Shown: piece by piece, positions 1 to 7,546 of the stretch | Layout: every line of letters begins with the position of its first letter | Position numbering within the stretch: the stretch's first letter is position 1 | Assembly: GCF_001659985.1 (NCBI RefSeq) | Contig: NZ_LYCS01000001.1 | Coordinates: 248,001-312,000, forward strand | DNA length: 64,000 nucleotides | Direction of reading: 5' to 3' | Origin: Oceanobacillus sp. Castelsardo | Lineage (GTDB): Bacteria; Bacillota; Bacilli; Bacillales; Amphibacillaceae | Translations under genes and position numbers: made by a program | Notes under the pieces: model-generated | What the model saw: the letters and a program-made list of their open reading frames with translations, nothing else | What the model was told of the DNA's origin: nothing | The model's database searches: none

Positions 1-1207
1 CTGCATTAACAACTAATGCGATTGGAGCGAATAATTCAGTTTGGGCGAGCTCACTAGAGTTATCTACATTCCCAAATACATAAGGTGTCATAATATTGCC
101 TTCTACTTTCCCTTCTAGCAAAACATCTACACCAGCATTTTTCGCCTTCTCAACATTTTTGATTGCTTTCTGTAACTGTGTTTGATTGATAAGTGGTCCT
201 ACTACTGTATTAGGATTAAGTGGGTCACCATAAGGTACGTTTTTGGCACGTTCTACAAATTTAGTTGTGAATTCCTCATAATGCTTTTCATGTACGATAA
301 AACGGTTCGTAATCATGCAAATTTGGCCTTGATGTAGGAATTTGCCAAAAATTGCTGCATCAACCGCTTGATCAACATCTGCGTCTTCAAGCACAACGAA
401 TGGTGCGTTTCCACCAAGTTCTAATGCAGCGCGTTTAAAGTGTTTACCTGCAATAGTTGAAATGTGGCGCCCAACTTGAGTGGAACCCGTGAATGCAATC
501 AGTTTCACGTGTTGATTTTCTAACATGATATCGCCAATTTCTTGTGGCGTTGTTAATACAGAAGAAAATACCCCCGCTGGAATACCAGCTTCTTCAAAAG
601 CCTTAGCGATTAATGACCCCGAAACGATTCCAACTTGAATATCCGCTTTATGGACGACTGAATTTCCTAAAGCTAGGGCTGGTAGAATCCCTCGTAATGA
701 TAAGTAAAGTGGGAAATTAAATGGCGCTATAGATGAAATAACCCCTAAAGGTAAACGGTGAATTTCATTTACTTTTCCAGGCATAAGTTCTTGCTCTGGA
801 TTCCACTTTTCATAGACTTTGTCAATAATACTACTATAAGCTTGGAAGGCCCCTAATGTAATGTTATATTCTAACTGCGCTTTAAACGGTGCACTACCTG
901 TTTCAATTGCTAATAGATGTAGTATCTCCTCTTTGTGATCCTCAAAAAATTGGGCAGCCTTTTGGAATACCTTTTTACGTAACGCTGCATTTCTCCCCCA
1001 TTCTACATGCGCATCTTCAGCACATTTATAAGCTTCTTCTACTTGCTGTTTAGAAGCGATTTTCACTTCTGTTAAGGTTTCATTGTTATAAGGGTTTAGT
1101 ATGTTAACGGTTTCATTTCCTTGTCCATTAACCCACTTACCATCAATATAGCTTTTGTTTAATTGTAAAAACTGTTCTACCTTATTTGTCTGTAATACAT
1201 TTTCCAT
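1..1207 (-). CDS. aldehyde dehydrogenase, 3' end beyond window
   Basis: NAD(P)-dependent aldehyde dehydrogenase, which oxidises an aldehyde to the acid. The translation from the ATG at 1207 (402 codons visible) has the family hallmarks in order: the N-terminal cofactor domain with FNFPLYLSLRG, the nucleotide-binding FTGSTQVGRH, the ELGGNAPFVV segment holding the catalytic glutamate, and GQICM with the catalytic cysteine. The last part (about 80-90 residues of a usual 485) lies outside the window. The overall look (ENVLQTNK start, HKADIQVGIVSG) resembles benzaldehyde or other aromatic aldehyde dehydrogenases, but substrate is inference. The ribosome binding site is AGGGAGAT, 11 bases upstream. 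It is divergent from the MarR gene, which probably controls it through palindromes in the shared 550-base spacer. Confidence 0.93.
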   Translation of the reverse strand, partial: MENVLQTNKVEQFLQLNKSYIDGKWVNGQGNETVNILNPYNNETLTEVKIASKQQVEEAYKCAEDAHVEWGRNAALRKKVFQKAAQFFEDHKEEILHLLAIETGSAPFKAQLEYNITLGAFQAYSSIIDKVYEKWNPEQELMPGKVNEIHRLPLGVISSIAPFNFPLYLSLRGILPALALGNSVVHKADIQVGIVSGSLIAKAFEEAGIPAGVFSSVLTTPQEIGDIMLENQHVKLIAFTGSTQVGRHISTIAGKHFKRAALELGGNAPFVVLEDADVDQAVDAAIFGKFLHQGQICMITNRFIVHEKHYEEFTTKFVERAKNVPYGDPLNPNTVVGPLINQTQLQKAIKNVEKAKNAGVDVLLEGKVEGNIMTPYVFGNVDNSSELAQTELFAPIALVVNA

Positions 1208-1245
1208 TTAATCATATCTCCCTTTAGTAGAATAATAGTTATATT

Positions 1246-1257
1246 AGTTAATTAACT
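1246..1257. promoter_or_regulatory. 12-bp palindrome, candidate MarR operator
   Basis: AGTTAATTAACT is a perfect palindrome 39 bases upstream of the aldehyde dehydrogenase start. Its TTAA-rich half-site resembles the one overlapping the marR transcription start, so I infer a binding site for the divergent MarR protein. Confidence 0.4.
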
Positions 1258-1324
1258 TATCAAATGGAAATTTTCCATCTTTATAATAACTAATTAATTT
1301 AGGAATAAATAGTTTCGGAATTAC

Positions 1325-1408
1325 TTAACATAGTTTAAGAACTATTAAACTATGGGATATCATTAATTGAGCGTCCCCTTTAACCGGCTTATTGTTCGAA
1401 TTACTCAT
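1325..1408 (-). other. 27-codon open frame in aldehyde dehydrogenase leader
   Basis: An ATG at 1408 opens a frame of 27 residues (MSNSNNKPVKGDAQLM then ISHSLIVLKLC). A GGGGAATGAACC sequence precedes the ATG, a weak ribosome site. It could be the stub of a lost gene or a leader peptide; the stop overlaps the inverted repeat at 1329-1354. I do not recognise it. Confidence 0.25.
1329..1354. promoter_or_regulatory. inverted repeat CATAGTTTA-8-TAAACTATG
   Basis: Two perfect 9-base arms separated by 8 bases lie in the marR/aldehyde dehydrogenase spacer. The TAGTTTAA content matches the other two palindromes here, which suggests a second operator; an RNA hairpin in the leader is the alternative. 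Confidence 0.4.
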
Positions 1409-1454
1409 GGTTCATTCCCCTATTTTTACTAATTATAATATTTTAACTATTATA

Positions 1455-1483
1455 AATATAAAATCGATAGGATAATCTGTCAA
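1455..1483 (-). promoter_or_regulatory. sigma-A-like promoter, leftward
   Basis: TTGACA (1478-1483 on the minus strand), a 17-base spacer, then TATATT (1455-1460). It would start transcription near 1448, giving the aldehyde dehydrogenase a leader of about 240 bases that contains the palindromes. Confidence 0.5.
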
Positions 1484-1665
1484 GTGGGACACTTCAGTTA
1501 TTTGTCCATTTTTGTAGTTATTCTGAGATTGAAGATTAGCGACGTTCTTACGCTTATTGATTCTCTTTTCTTCGAGCACATGCATAGCATATAAATGTTA
1601 ACTAAAATTTGTTATTTAGGCCGAATGGTTGTTTTATATTAATTAATCTCCAGAAAAGTAATATA

Positions 1666-1719
1666 TTGACATAATAAATAAATATCCGTATACTCCTTTA
1701 ATAGATTAATAGTTTAATC
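1666..1719 (+). promoter_or_regulatory. marR promoter with overlapping palindromic operator
   Basis: TTGACA at 1666-1671, an exact 17-base spacer and TATACT at 1689-1694 form a strong sigma-A promoter. GATTAATAGTTTAATC (1704-1719) is an inverted repeat sitting over the predicted start of transcription, the usual place for MarR autorepression. Confidence 0.65.
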
Positions 1720-1761
1720 GTTAAAGTATTTACCTGCTAAAAGTATAAAGAGGTGAGAAGA

Positions 1762-2193
1762 ATGGATAGACAGAATAATTTTGATGAATTTGAAAAACTG
1801 TTCTGGCAATTATCAAGAAAAATGGAACATCAATGGAAAGATATTTATGTGCAAACTTTTCCCGGATCACAATCACATATAATGTATTTACTCGAACAGA
1901 GTGGCCCAAAAAAGATGTCTGAGCTGGCAGATTCTTTACACGTTACTGCTGGAGCTGTAACCACCGCTTCCAATCAACTTATCGAGCAAGGGTATATTTC
2001 CCGCATACGAGATGAAAAAGATCGTAGAGTAGTCCATTTGGAATTGACTGAAAAAGGAAGAGAAACACTCAATGAATTACAAAATAAAGGACGAAAAATA
2101 ATGAAATTAGTATTCAACGACATCTCTGATACAGACTTAAGGATGATGAATGCCATTTTTAAACAAGCAACAATAAATATAGACAATATGTAG
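1762..2193 (+). CDS. MarR family transcriptional regulator
   Basis: A 143-residue winged-helix repressor. The core (about residues 50-110) shows the MarR pattern: PKKMSELADSLHVTAGAVT as helix-turn-helix, then the wing with IRDEKDRRVVHLELTEKG. I start it at the ATG at 1762, eight bases after AAAGAGGTG; an in-frame GTG three codons earlier overlaps that ribosome site. It is transcribed from its own promoter and followed after 136 bases by an MFS exporter on the same strand, so it probably controls both the exporter and the divergent aldehyde dehydrogenase, responding to a phenolic or other lipophilic ligand. The ligand is unknown. Confidence 0.92.
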   Translation: MDRQNNFDEFEKLFWQLSRKMEHQWKDIYVQTFPGSQSHIMYLLEQSGPKKMSELADSLHVTAGAVTTASNQLIEQGYISRIRDEKDRRVVHLELTEKGRETLNELQNKGRKIMKLVFNDISDTDLRMMNAIFKQATINIDNM

Positions 2194-2329
2194 AAAGAAT
2201 ATGATTAATGTTTTGTTTATTTATATTTCTGTATTTGAAATTGCGGTAAACAGGAAAGTCAGGGAAACAATGAATATCCATTCCTCAGGCTTTTTTATTA
2301 TTTGAATGGAAGTGATTTATATTAATAAA

Positions 2330-3481
2330 ATGCTAAAACCTACTATTATATCTATTTCAATGGCTACCGTTATGGCCGGAGCTGCAATTTCACCTGCCCT
2401 CGGGCTCATTGCAAAGGCGTTTCCCGAAGCCAGTCCAACCATGATCAAATTGATATTAACAGCTCCTTCTATCATGATCATTCCTTTTTCTTTTTTATCA
2501 AGTTATTTAACATCAAAACTGACGAAACGTACGATTATTATGGTTGGATTGGTTATTTACCTGATAGGAGGAATTGGTCCGCAACTTGTGCCAACCATTG
2601 AATTGCTATTGGCATTCCGTTTGATATTAGGTGCTGGAGTAGGACTTGTTATGCCTTTATCTATGTCACTTATCAATGATTATTACACGGGGAAAGAACG
2701 CACGCAGATGATGGGCTACAACTCTGCTTTCAGTAATTTCGGTGGTATTGTGACAATGTTATTGGCGGGATGGTTTGCAACATTTGGATGGCGCACCCCT
2801 TTCAATGTCTATTTTTTAGGTCTCGTTATCATGATCATGATTTTCTTTTTCTTGCCAAAAGGAGAAGTCCAAAAAGCGCCACAACATAAACATAAAACTA
2901 GATTGCCACTTGCTGTATATGGATATGCACTAGCCATGGGCGGCATTATGTTAGCATATTACTCTATTGCAACGAACATAGCATTATATTTGGAACAAAA
3001 CAATTTAGGCGGTGCAGCTCTCGCTGGAACAGTTGTTTCATTCACTACTGTTGGTGGAATGATTACAAGCTTATTCCTTGTAAAGGTAGAAATGATTTTC
3101 AAAAGATTTGTTATTCCTGTTATGCTTTTTGGAATGGGAAGTGCTTTTCTCATTTTAACATTTACAAATAGTGTACCACTTGTTATATTGAGCGTTTGTT
3201 TAATAGGTTTTGGACAAGGATCCTTATTTCCAATTATTATGATTAAGGCAATGGATCGTGCTGGGTTCCAGCAAACTGACCGAGCGGTTGCTATGACATC
3301 TAGTTTTACATTTTTAGGACAATTTTTATCACCGGTAGTTCTTGATGGGGTCAGTAAAATTGCCAGTAATGACAGCATTCGATTTCAATATGGTACACTA
3401 TCCATTTGTATTATGGTTATTGTTTTGGTGAATACATCCACTATATTACGTTCTAATAAACGTCTTCCATCAGCCAATTAA
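2330..3481 (+). CDS. MFS transporter (drug/solute:H+ antiporter type)
   Basis: Inner-membrane major facilitator with about 12 hydrophobic segments and 383 residues, a normal length. Typical features are the opening PALGLIAKAFPEASP segment, the loop between helices 2 and 3 (LTSKLTKRTIIMVG) and the motif C-like glycine-rich helix (LILGAGVGLVMPLSMSLIND). I place the start at the ATG at 2330, which follows a GGAAGTGA at 2308-2315; an ATG at 2306 is in frame but has no ribosome site. It stands directly downstream of marR, an arrangement typical of efflux of a toxic compound. Substrate cannot be read from the sequence. Confidence 0.88.
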   Translation: MLKPTIISISMATVMAGAAISPALGLIAKAFPEASPTMIKLILTAPSIMIIPFSFLSSYLTSKLTKRTIIMVGLVIYLIGGIGPQLVPTIELLLAFRLILGAGVGLVMPLSMSLINDYYTGKERTQMMGYNSAFSNFGGIVTMLLAGWFATFGWRTPFNVYFLGLVIMIMIFFFLPKGEVQKAPQHKHKTRLPLAVYGYALAMGGIMLAYYSIATNIALYLEQNNLGGAALAGTVVSFTTVGGMITSLFLVKVEMIFKRFVIPVMLFGMGSAFLILTFTNSVPLVILSVCLIGFGQGSLFPIIMIKAMDRAGFQQTDRAVAMTSSFTFLGQFLSPVVLDGVSKIASNDSIRFQYGTLSICIMVIVLVNTSTILRSNKRLPSAN

Positions 3482-3519
3482 ATAAGTTTATAAAAATTCA
3501 TATCTTCATGGACGCTATT

Positions 3520-4126
3520 AATCTCTTGACTACAACAATAACGGGGTCAGAAAAAAGCTCGTTACATACGCTATTCATATTGAATGTACCCTTTGTCAAG
3601 GACATTTTAAAAAAGGCTATCTACAATCAGAGCTGTACCCAAAGTAAAGTACGAAACGAATCATTCAGCTATTCTTATGGATGCTAAAGTTCAATATAGC
3701 TATGCAGATGAGCCCATTCGTTTAGTGAAATTTGAGGATGAGGAAAAAAGACTTTATCGATTAATGACGCCACGATGGGATTTATCTGCGGAGCAAATCA
3801 TGGTTCTTTATCGTTACCGGTGGATGATTGAGACTTTTTTTAAATGGATAAAGCAACACCTGAAATTGGTCAAGATCTGAAGCACGAAGCCACAAGGAGT
3901 GTGGAACCAAATGTTTCTTGCCATAACCGCATATGGTCTAGCTTTAATCCTACAATTATAGACAAAGTCGAAGAAGAAATATAAACCTTATAACGAATTT
4001 ATGGAAGAATTACATCGAAAGAAAAGTAAGACATTACGAGGACGTCAAAAAATCCCTATACCTAAAGAAAAGGAGACGGAATTTGAAAGAAAGGTAGGCA
4101 TTATCAAGCCACAAAAGAAGAAATAA
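3520..4126 (+). pseudogene. IS4-family transposase remnant
   Basis: The C-terminal half of an IS4-type DDE transposase is readable but dead. The family signature Y-R-x3-E-x6-K appears as YRYRWMIETFFKWIKQHLK at about 3810-3866. Two in-frame stops follow: a TGA at 3878-3880 where relatives have Trp (KI*STKPQGVWNQMFLA) and a TAG at 3959-3961; the frame then runs to a TAA at 4124-4126. Upstream, matching residues (GHFKKGYLQSE, then VKYETNHSAILMDAKV) are in different frames, so there is also at least one frameshift. The N-terminal half and clear terminal inverted repeats are missing. Confidence 0.75.
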
Positions 4127-4154
4127 CGTTTATTTTTTTGATAATTTAATATGA

Positions 4155-4202
4155 GAAAAAATGGGAACAAGGTCGAATTTGAGACCGTGTTCCCATTTTT
4201 TT
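4155..4202. terminator. hairpin with flanking A/T runs
   Basis: ATGGGAACA and TGTTCCCAT arms with inner GGTC/GACC pairs, flanked by AAAAA and TTTTTTT, form a bidirectional intrinsic terminator between the transposase remnant and the small gene at 4323. Confidence 0.75.
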
Positions 4203-4322
4203 AATTTTAAAACCGAAATCAATTGGTAAAATATTACATTAATGGATTGTGATACCCATTGGCGTAAGGCCGATGGAACTGACCCTATTTCTTTAGTTAG
4301 AAAAAACTTAACCATAAATTAA

Positions 4323-4583
4323 TCAATCTGTTTTACTAATCTTCATGATATTCAATTCTTTCTTAAGTAACTTCATTAACGCAATTGCCGAATTTCTATC
4401 TAATTGGATAGACTGACTAATCTTTCCAGGGGTTTTTCCATCAGAAGAACTATACGTATCGATTTGAAAATATTCAACACCATTTTCATCTATAAAACTA
4501 GTATAAGTTGCATCCACTTCCGCGTGTACATTATTTCTGCTTTTTTCTTTTCTTTTTAAATTCTCTGTATTGATTAGTGCCAT
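4323..4583 (-). CDS. small conserved-looking protein, function unknown
   Basis: An 86-residue soluble protein with no signal peptide or membrane segment. I start it at the ATG at 4583, seven bases after AGGAGAGAG; an in-frame ATG six codons earlier would place the ribosome site inside the gene. The second half has a compact pattern (VEYFQIDTYSSSDGKTPGK, then SQSIQLDRNSAIALMKLLKKE) that I recognise from other small Bacillus proteins without a known role. It has its own terminator-like hairpin just downstream (4155-4202). Confidence 0.7.
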   Translation of the reverse strand: MALINTENLKRKEKSRNNVHAEVDATYTSFIDENGVEYFQIDTYSSSDGKTPGKISQSIQLDRNSAIALMKLLKKELNIMKISKTD

Positions 4584-4865
4584 ACTCTCTCTCCTATACA
4601 AATTTTAATATCACTAGGTGAATAAAATTCCACCTTATCTTTTTTTAGATTCATCATAATGAAATGTCTATTTTCCCACTCGCTAAATTCTAAGATATAG
4701 GTCCATTTGAACTCTTCTAAATTTCATACTCAAAGCTACAGGGTAGTTTGAATTAGATTCAATTTTCCCTAATAGTAAATACAACTTTTGGATTGGTTAA
4801 ATCAATCTTTGCCTTTTTCTAAGTTTCAAAAGTTTTCCACAGTTAGGCTTTTCAGCTGCATTCAT
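4584..4865 (-). pseudogene. degenerate short gene debris
   Basis: An ATG at 4865 with a GGGGGAT ribosome site opens MNAAEKPNCGKLLKLRKRQ and stops after 22 codons; reading on in the same frame gives PIQKLYLLLGKIESNSNYPV, and a further frame gives KWTYILEFSEWENRHFIMMN and LKKDKVEFYS up to about 4612. This looks like one broken gene with a nonsense codon and a frameshift, but I do not recognise the family and the call is weak. Confidence 0.3.
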
Positions 4866-4938
4866 ATCCCCCTATTTGGTATTTTTCTACTACTTGAGAA
4901 AATTTCACTATACTATTATAACATCATAAGAAATCAAA

Positions 4939-4980
4939 AGAAGTAATAACCCTGTGCTAATTACTAGGGTTATTACTTCT
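4939..4980. terminator. 15-bp perfect hairpin
   Basis: AGAAGTAATAACCCT (4939-4953) pairs perfectly with AGGGTTATTACTTCT (4966-4980), followed on the plus strand by a T-rich tract. It is a strong bidirectional terminator or a relic of a lost gene end. Confidence 0.65.
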
Positions 4981-5100
4981 GCCATTTTTTTCAATTTCTT
5001 TTTTTACTTTTAAAACTTGGGGTGATTTATGGTACGGTTCACCACAGTAGCCCCTTCTCGAATTCTGTGTTATCAGTGTTGCTCTTTAAAATTATCGGTG

Positions 5101-5235
5101 CTATGTTTTTGCCATTGTTTCTTGTAACGTAGATGGAAAAGGCCCTTCATTTGGAAATATTACCCAATTGGGTGCTTCGACTGGTACTTTATCTAATCGA
5201 TCACATACTTGATTTTCAGTCGTTAAAACCCCTAT
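5101..5235 (-). pseudogene. 3' fragment of an unidentified gene
   Basis: An open frame without start codon ends at the TAG at 5101-5103 and reads VLTTENQVCDRLDKVPVEAP, then NWVIFPNEGPFPSTLQETMA. It has the composition of a real protein C-terminus and is cut at about 5235. Family not recognised. The rest of 4981-5250 holds nothing else I can support. Confidence 0.35.
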
Positions 5236-5253
5236 CAAGTGGATAGAAAACAA

Positions 5254-5282
5254 AAAGGAACAGCTCAAGGGGCTGTTCCTTT
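5254..5282 (-). terminator. terminator of the SurA-N lipoprotein gene
   Basis: AAAGGAACAGC and GCTGTTCCTTT arms with a 7-base loop lie 12 bases after the stop at 5295; the minus strand continues with a T run. Confidence 0.85.
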
Positions 5283-5294
5283 GATGTATTAACC

Positions 5295-6068
5295 TTAAAT
5301 CTTAATATCAATGTCCGCATTTTTCTTTAACTTTTCAACTTGCTGAACGATTTTTTCTTGCTGCTTTTGCTGTTGAAGAGATTGTTCGATTTGCGGTTTT
5401 ACTTCTTCAAGCTTTGGAACTTCTTGTCCAGTGGTCTTTCCTTGTTCCGATAATTGATTGTACATCTTTTGAATTTCTTCATCGGATATTTCACTAGCAG
5501 GCACTTCTTTTTCGACGTACTGTTCCAGTTTCATATTGGCAGCTATTTGAGTTTCAATTGTTTTCATATCCATTCCGGACTCTTTCAGAACGTCTTCGAA
5601 TTCTTTTTCTGTTTTAAACTGTTTTTTCATTTCATCCAGCTGCTTTTTAATATCTGCTTCTGAAACTTTATAACCTTTTTTATCAGCATCTTGTAGAAGA
5701 AGAGTTTGTCCGACTAAGCTATCAATTGTTTGTTCTTTCATTTGCTCTAAAGTTTCTTTAGAAGTCGGATCTTGTCCCATTTGCAACATTTGTTGCTGTA
5801 TAGATACTAAGGTGCTATTATAGTCACTTCCTAATATTTCATTATCATTCACGATGGCAACCGTTTTCGTTTTATCTACATGCTGTGCTTCTAATTTCTT
5901 TTGCATTTCTTCCATTTGCTTTTCTCGTTCCTTCTGCTGCTGTTCGGTTTCCTCTGTTTTGGCTTTACTATCATTTTTAGCCTCTTTGCTTTCTTCGTTG
6001 CCTCCGCATGCTACTAAAGTAACAACCATTATACCTGTTAACAATGTAAACATTATTTTTTTCATCAT
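5295..6068 (-). CDS. SurA N-terminal domain lipoprotein (chaperone-like)
   Basis: A 257-residue exported lipoprotein. The signal peptide ends in the lipobox LVAC with Cys near residue 21, followed by a charged Glu/Lys/Gln-rich linker to about residue 70. The middle and end match the SurA/PrsA N-terminal chaperone fold: VAIVNDNEILGSDYNSTLV, then helices with VGQTLLLQDADKKGYKVSEA and the conserved long C-terminal helix. The parvulin PPIase domain of PrsA is absent, so it is probably a chaperone-like protein on the outer face of the membrane rather than an isomerase. Ribosome site AAGGAGATCG precedes the two adjacent ATG codons. It is a single-gene unit with a clear terminator. Confidence 0.85.
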   Translation of the reverse strand: MMKKIMFTLLTGIMVVTLVACGGNEESKEAKNDSKAKTEETEQQQKEREKQMEEMQKKLEAQHVDKTKTVAIVNDNEILGSDYNSTLVSIQQQMLQMGQDPTSKETLEQMKEQTIDSLVGQTLLLQDADKKGYKVSEADIKKQLDEMKKQFKTEKEFEDVLKESGMDMKTIETQIAANMKLEQYVEKEVPASEISDEEIQKMYNQLSEQGKTTGQEVPKLEEVKPQIEQSLQQQKQQEKIVQQVEKLKKNADIDIKI

Positions 6069-6243
6069 CGATCTCCTTCCTTAAGCTAGAAGTATAAGCA
6101 TTTCTAAAAATACATCTGGTGTGAATTATAAAGTAAATCATACGAAAATGAAACCTTATGCATGCTTTCTTAAAATTTGTAACAGGATTGAAACGTTTTA
6201 TCATACAAAAAGACTTGTACTTATATTTTAACTTTAGAATCGA

Positions 6244-7068
6244 TTATTCGATAAAAGATTTGGCACCAAGATAATGTTCTTGCCAATAAGCGATGCTGAT
6301 ATCTGCTACACGTACACCGTCATCTCCAGTGTGAATCATTTGATTATCACCAATGTAGATACCACTATGTGACGCTCCTTCTGTGTCGTAAGTACCTTCA
6401 AAAAATACGACATCCCCGATACTAGGATGATCTACATAGTTACCATTATTCTCCCACATTTCACGATGAGTTCGTGAAACATCATCAATGCCTACTTGAT
6501 GAAACACATAATTAATAAAACCACTACTGTCCATTCCTTCCGTAGCTGTTCCACCCCATACATAAGGCGTACCTATCACACTTTTCGCAACGGCAACAAT
6601 ATCAGATGGAATGTTCGAATCGCTAGAGCTAAACTCTGTAATCGTTAAGTTATTTCCGGAAAATTCCATTTCTTGTAACACTAGCGTTTCTAATGTATTT
6701 GGGCCTACTATACCGTCAACTTGTAACTGATGATCTGCTTGATAATCTCTTACTGCTTGTCCGGTTAAAGGGCCAAAAACACCGTCAATTGTATATGTAT
6801 AATAACCTTGTTCTTGAAGTTCTTTCTGTATATCCTCAACTGTTGTGCTTATATCCCCCTGCTGGATTTTGGTCCCCTCACTTAATGATGCTGCCTCTTG
6901 CTCGTGTACATTAGAAAGATTGCTCTCGCTAATGGAAATATCTCCCTCCGATGCTCCTGCTCCAGCATTGGCAAACACCTTCCCACTTAGAATTGGAGTA
7001 AAAATCAAAGAAGTTACAAATGCGATAGAAATTACATATTTCCTTACCGATTGATTGGACTGTGCCAT
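6244..7068 (-). CDS. secreted PG-binding + NlpC/P60 protein with Cys-to-Ser active site
   Basis: A 274-residue secreted protein: signal peptide to about residue 34 (cleavage near VFANA), a peptidoglycan-binding type 1 domain at about 75-130 (IQKELQEQGYYTYTIDGVFG, LTGQAVRDYQ), and an NlpC/P60 domain at about 155-274. Family members are cell-wall peptidases with a Cys-His-polar triad. Here the nucleophile motif DCSG reads D180-S181-S182-G; the codon at 6526-6528 is AGT where TGT is expected. The histidines H234 (HSGIYIG) and H246 are kept, and the frame is intact. It may bind wall without cutting it, or have lost activity recently by one base change. Start is ATG at 7068 with GGAGGAATAACG upstream. 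Confidence 0.88.
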   Translation of the reverse strand: MAQSNQSVRKYVISIAFVTSLIFTPILSGKVFANAGAGASEGDISISESNLSNVHEQEAASLSEGTKIQQGDISTTVEDIQKELQEQGYYTYTIDGVFGPLTGQAVRDYQADHQLQVDGIVGPNTLETLVLQEMEFSGNNLTITEFSSSDSNIPSDIVAVAKSVIGTPYVWGGTATEGMDSSGFINYVFHQVGIDDVSRTHREMWENNGNYVDHPSIGDVVFFEGTYDTEGASHSGIYIGDNQMIHTGDDGVRVADISIAYWQEHYLGAKSFIE

Positions 7069-7438
7069 CGTTATTCCTCCTTTTTCTTCCCTCTCATTAC
7101 TAGTTAAAAACGAAACATGTTTTCCCTATATTTCTAACTATCTGTAAGTTACCATATGAAAATATCAATCCGATAACACGGAGATTAAGGAGGAATAACA
7201 AATTATTAAAAAAAATTACATCTTATAAAGTTTTCACAAAATCGCCGCATGCCTGGAACGACGTGGCTACTATTGATAACCATTGGACTATTTTTACTCT
7301 TAACTTGAAATTTAGATTACTAGATTTCATTTAGCAAACTAAACAGACATTAAGATGATAAGGAGGATACGCTCTGGTTACAAATTAATGACAACTACTA
7401 ACGCTATGTAATCTAATATATCTTTAGGAGGAAAAAAA
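7069..7438. other. 370-base spacer without a supportable gene
   Basis: Between the NlpC/P60 gene and the Wadjet terminator. A plus-strand AAGGAGGAATAACAA near 7188 looks like a ribosome site but is followed by frames that stop quickly. A 40-residue open frame (about 7208-7331) and a 19-residue hydrophobic one beginning at the ATG near 7249 have no usable ribosome site. I see no gene I would defend. Confidence 0.4.
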
Positions 7439-7480
7439 TAATCAAGACAAAGGAAAATAACCTCCCCCTTGTCTTGATTA
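7439..7480. terminator. terminator at the end of the Wadjet operon
   Basis: TAATCAAGACAA and TTGTCTTGATTA form a perfect 12-bp stem 66 bases beyond the jetC stop, with A/T runs on both sides. Confidence 0.85.
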
Positions 7481-7546
7481 AAGCTGACTCGCCAATGGGC
7501 AAGTCTACATGTATAAGTTTTTGTTTTGTTATTGTTTCCCGACTCC

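Noticed and set aside
7200-7335. Small plus-strand frames (a 19-residue hydrophobic peptide and a 40-residue frame)
   Set aside because: Neither has a ribosome site at a proper distance; I could not tell them from chance.
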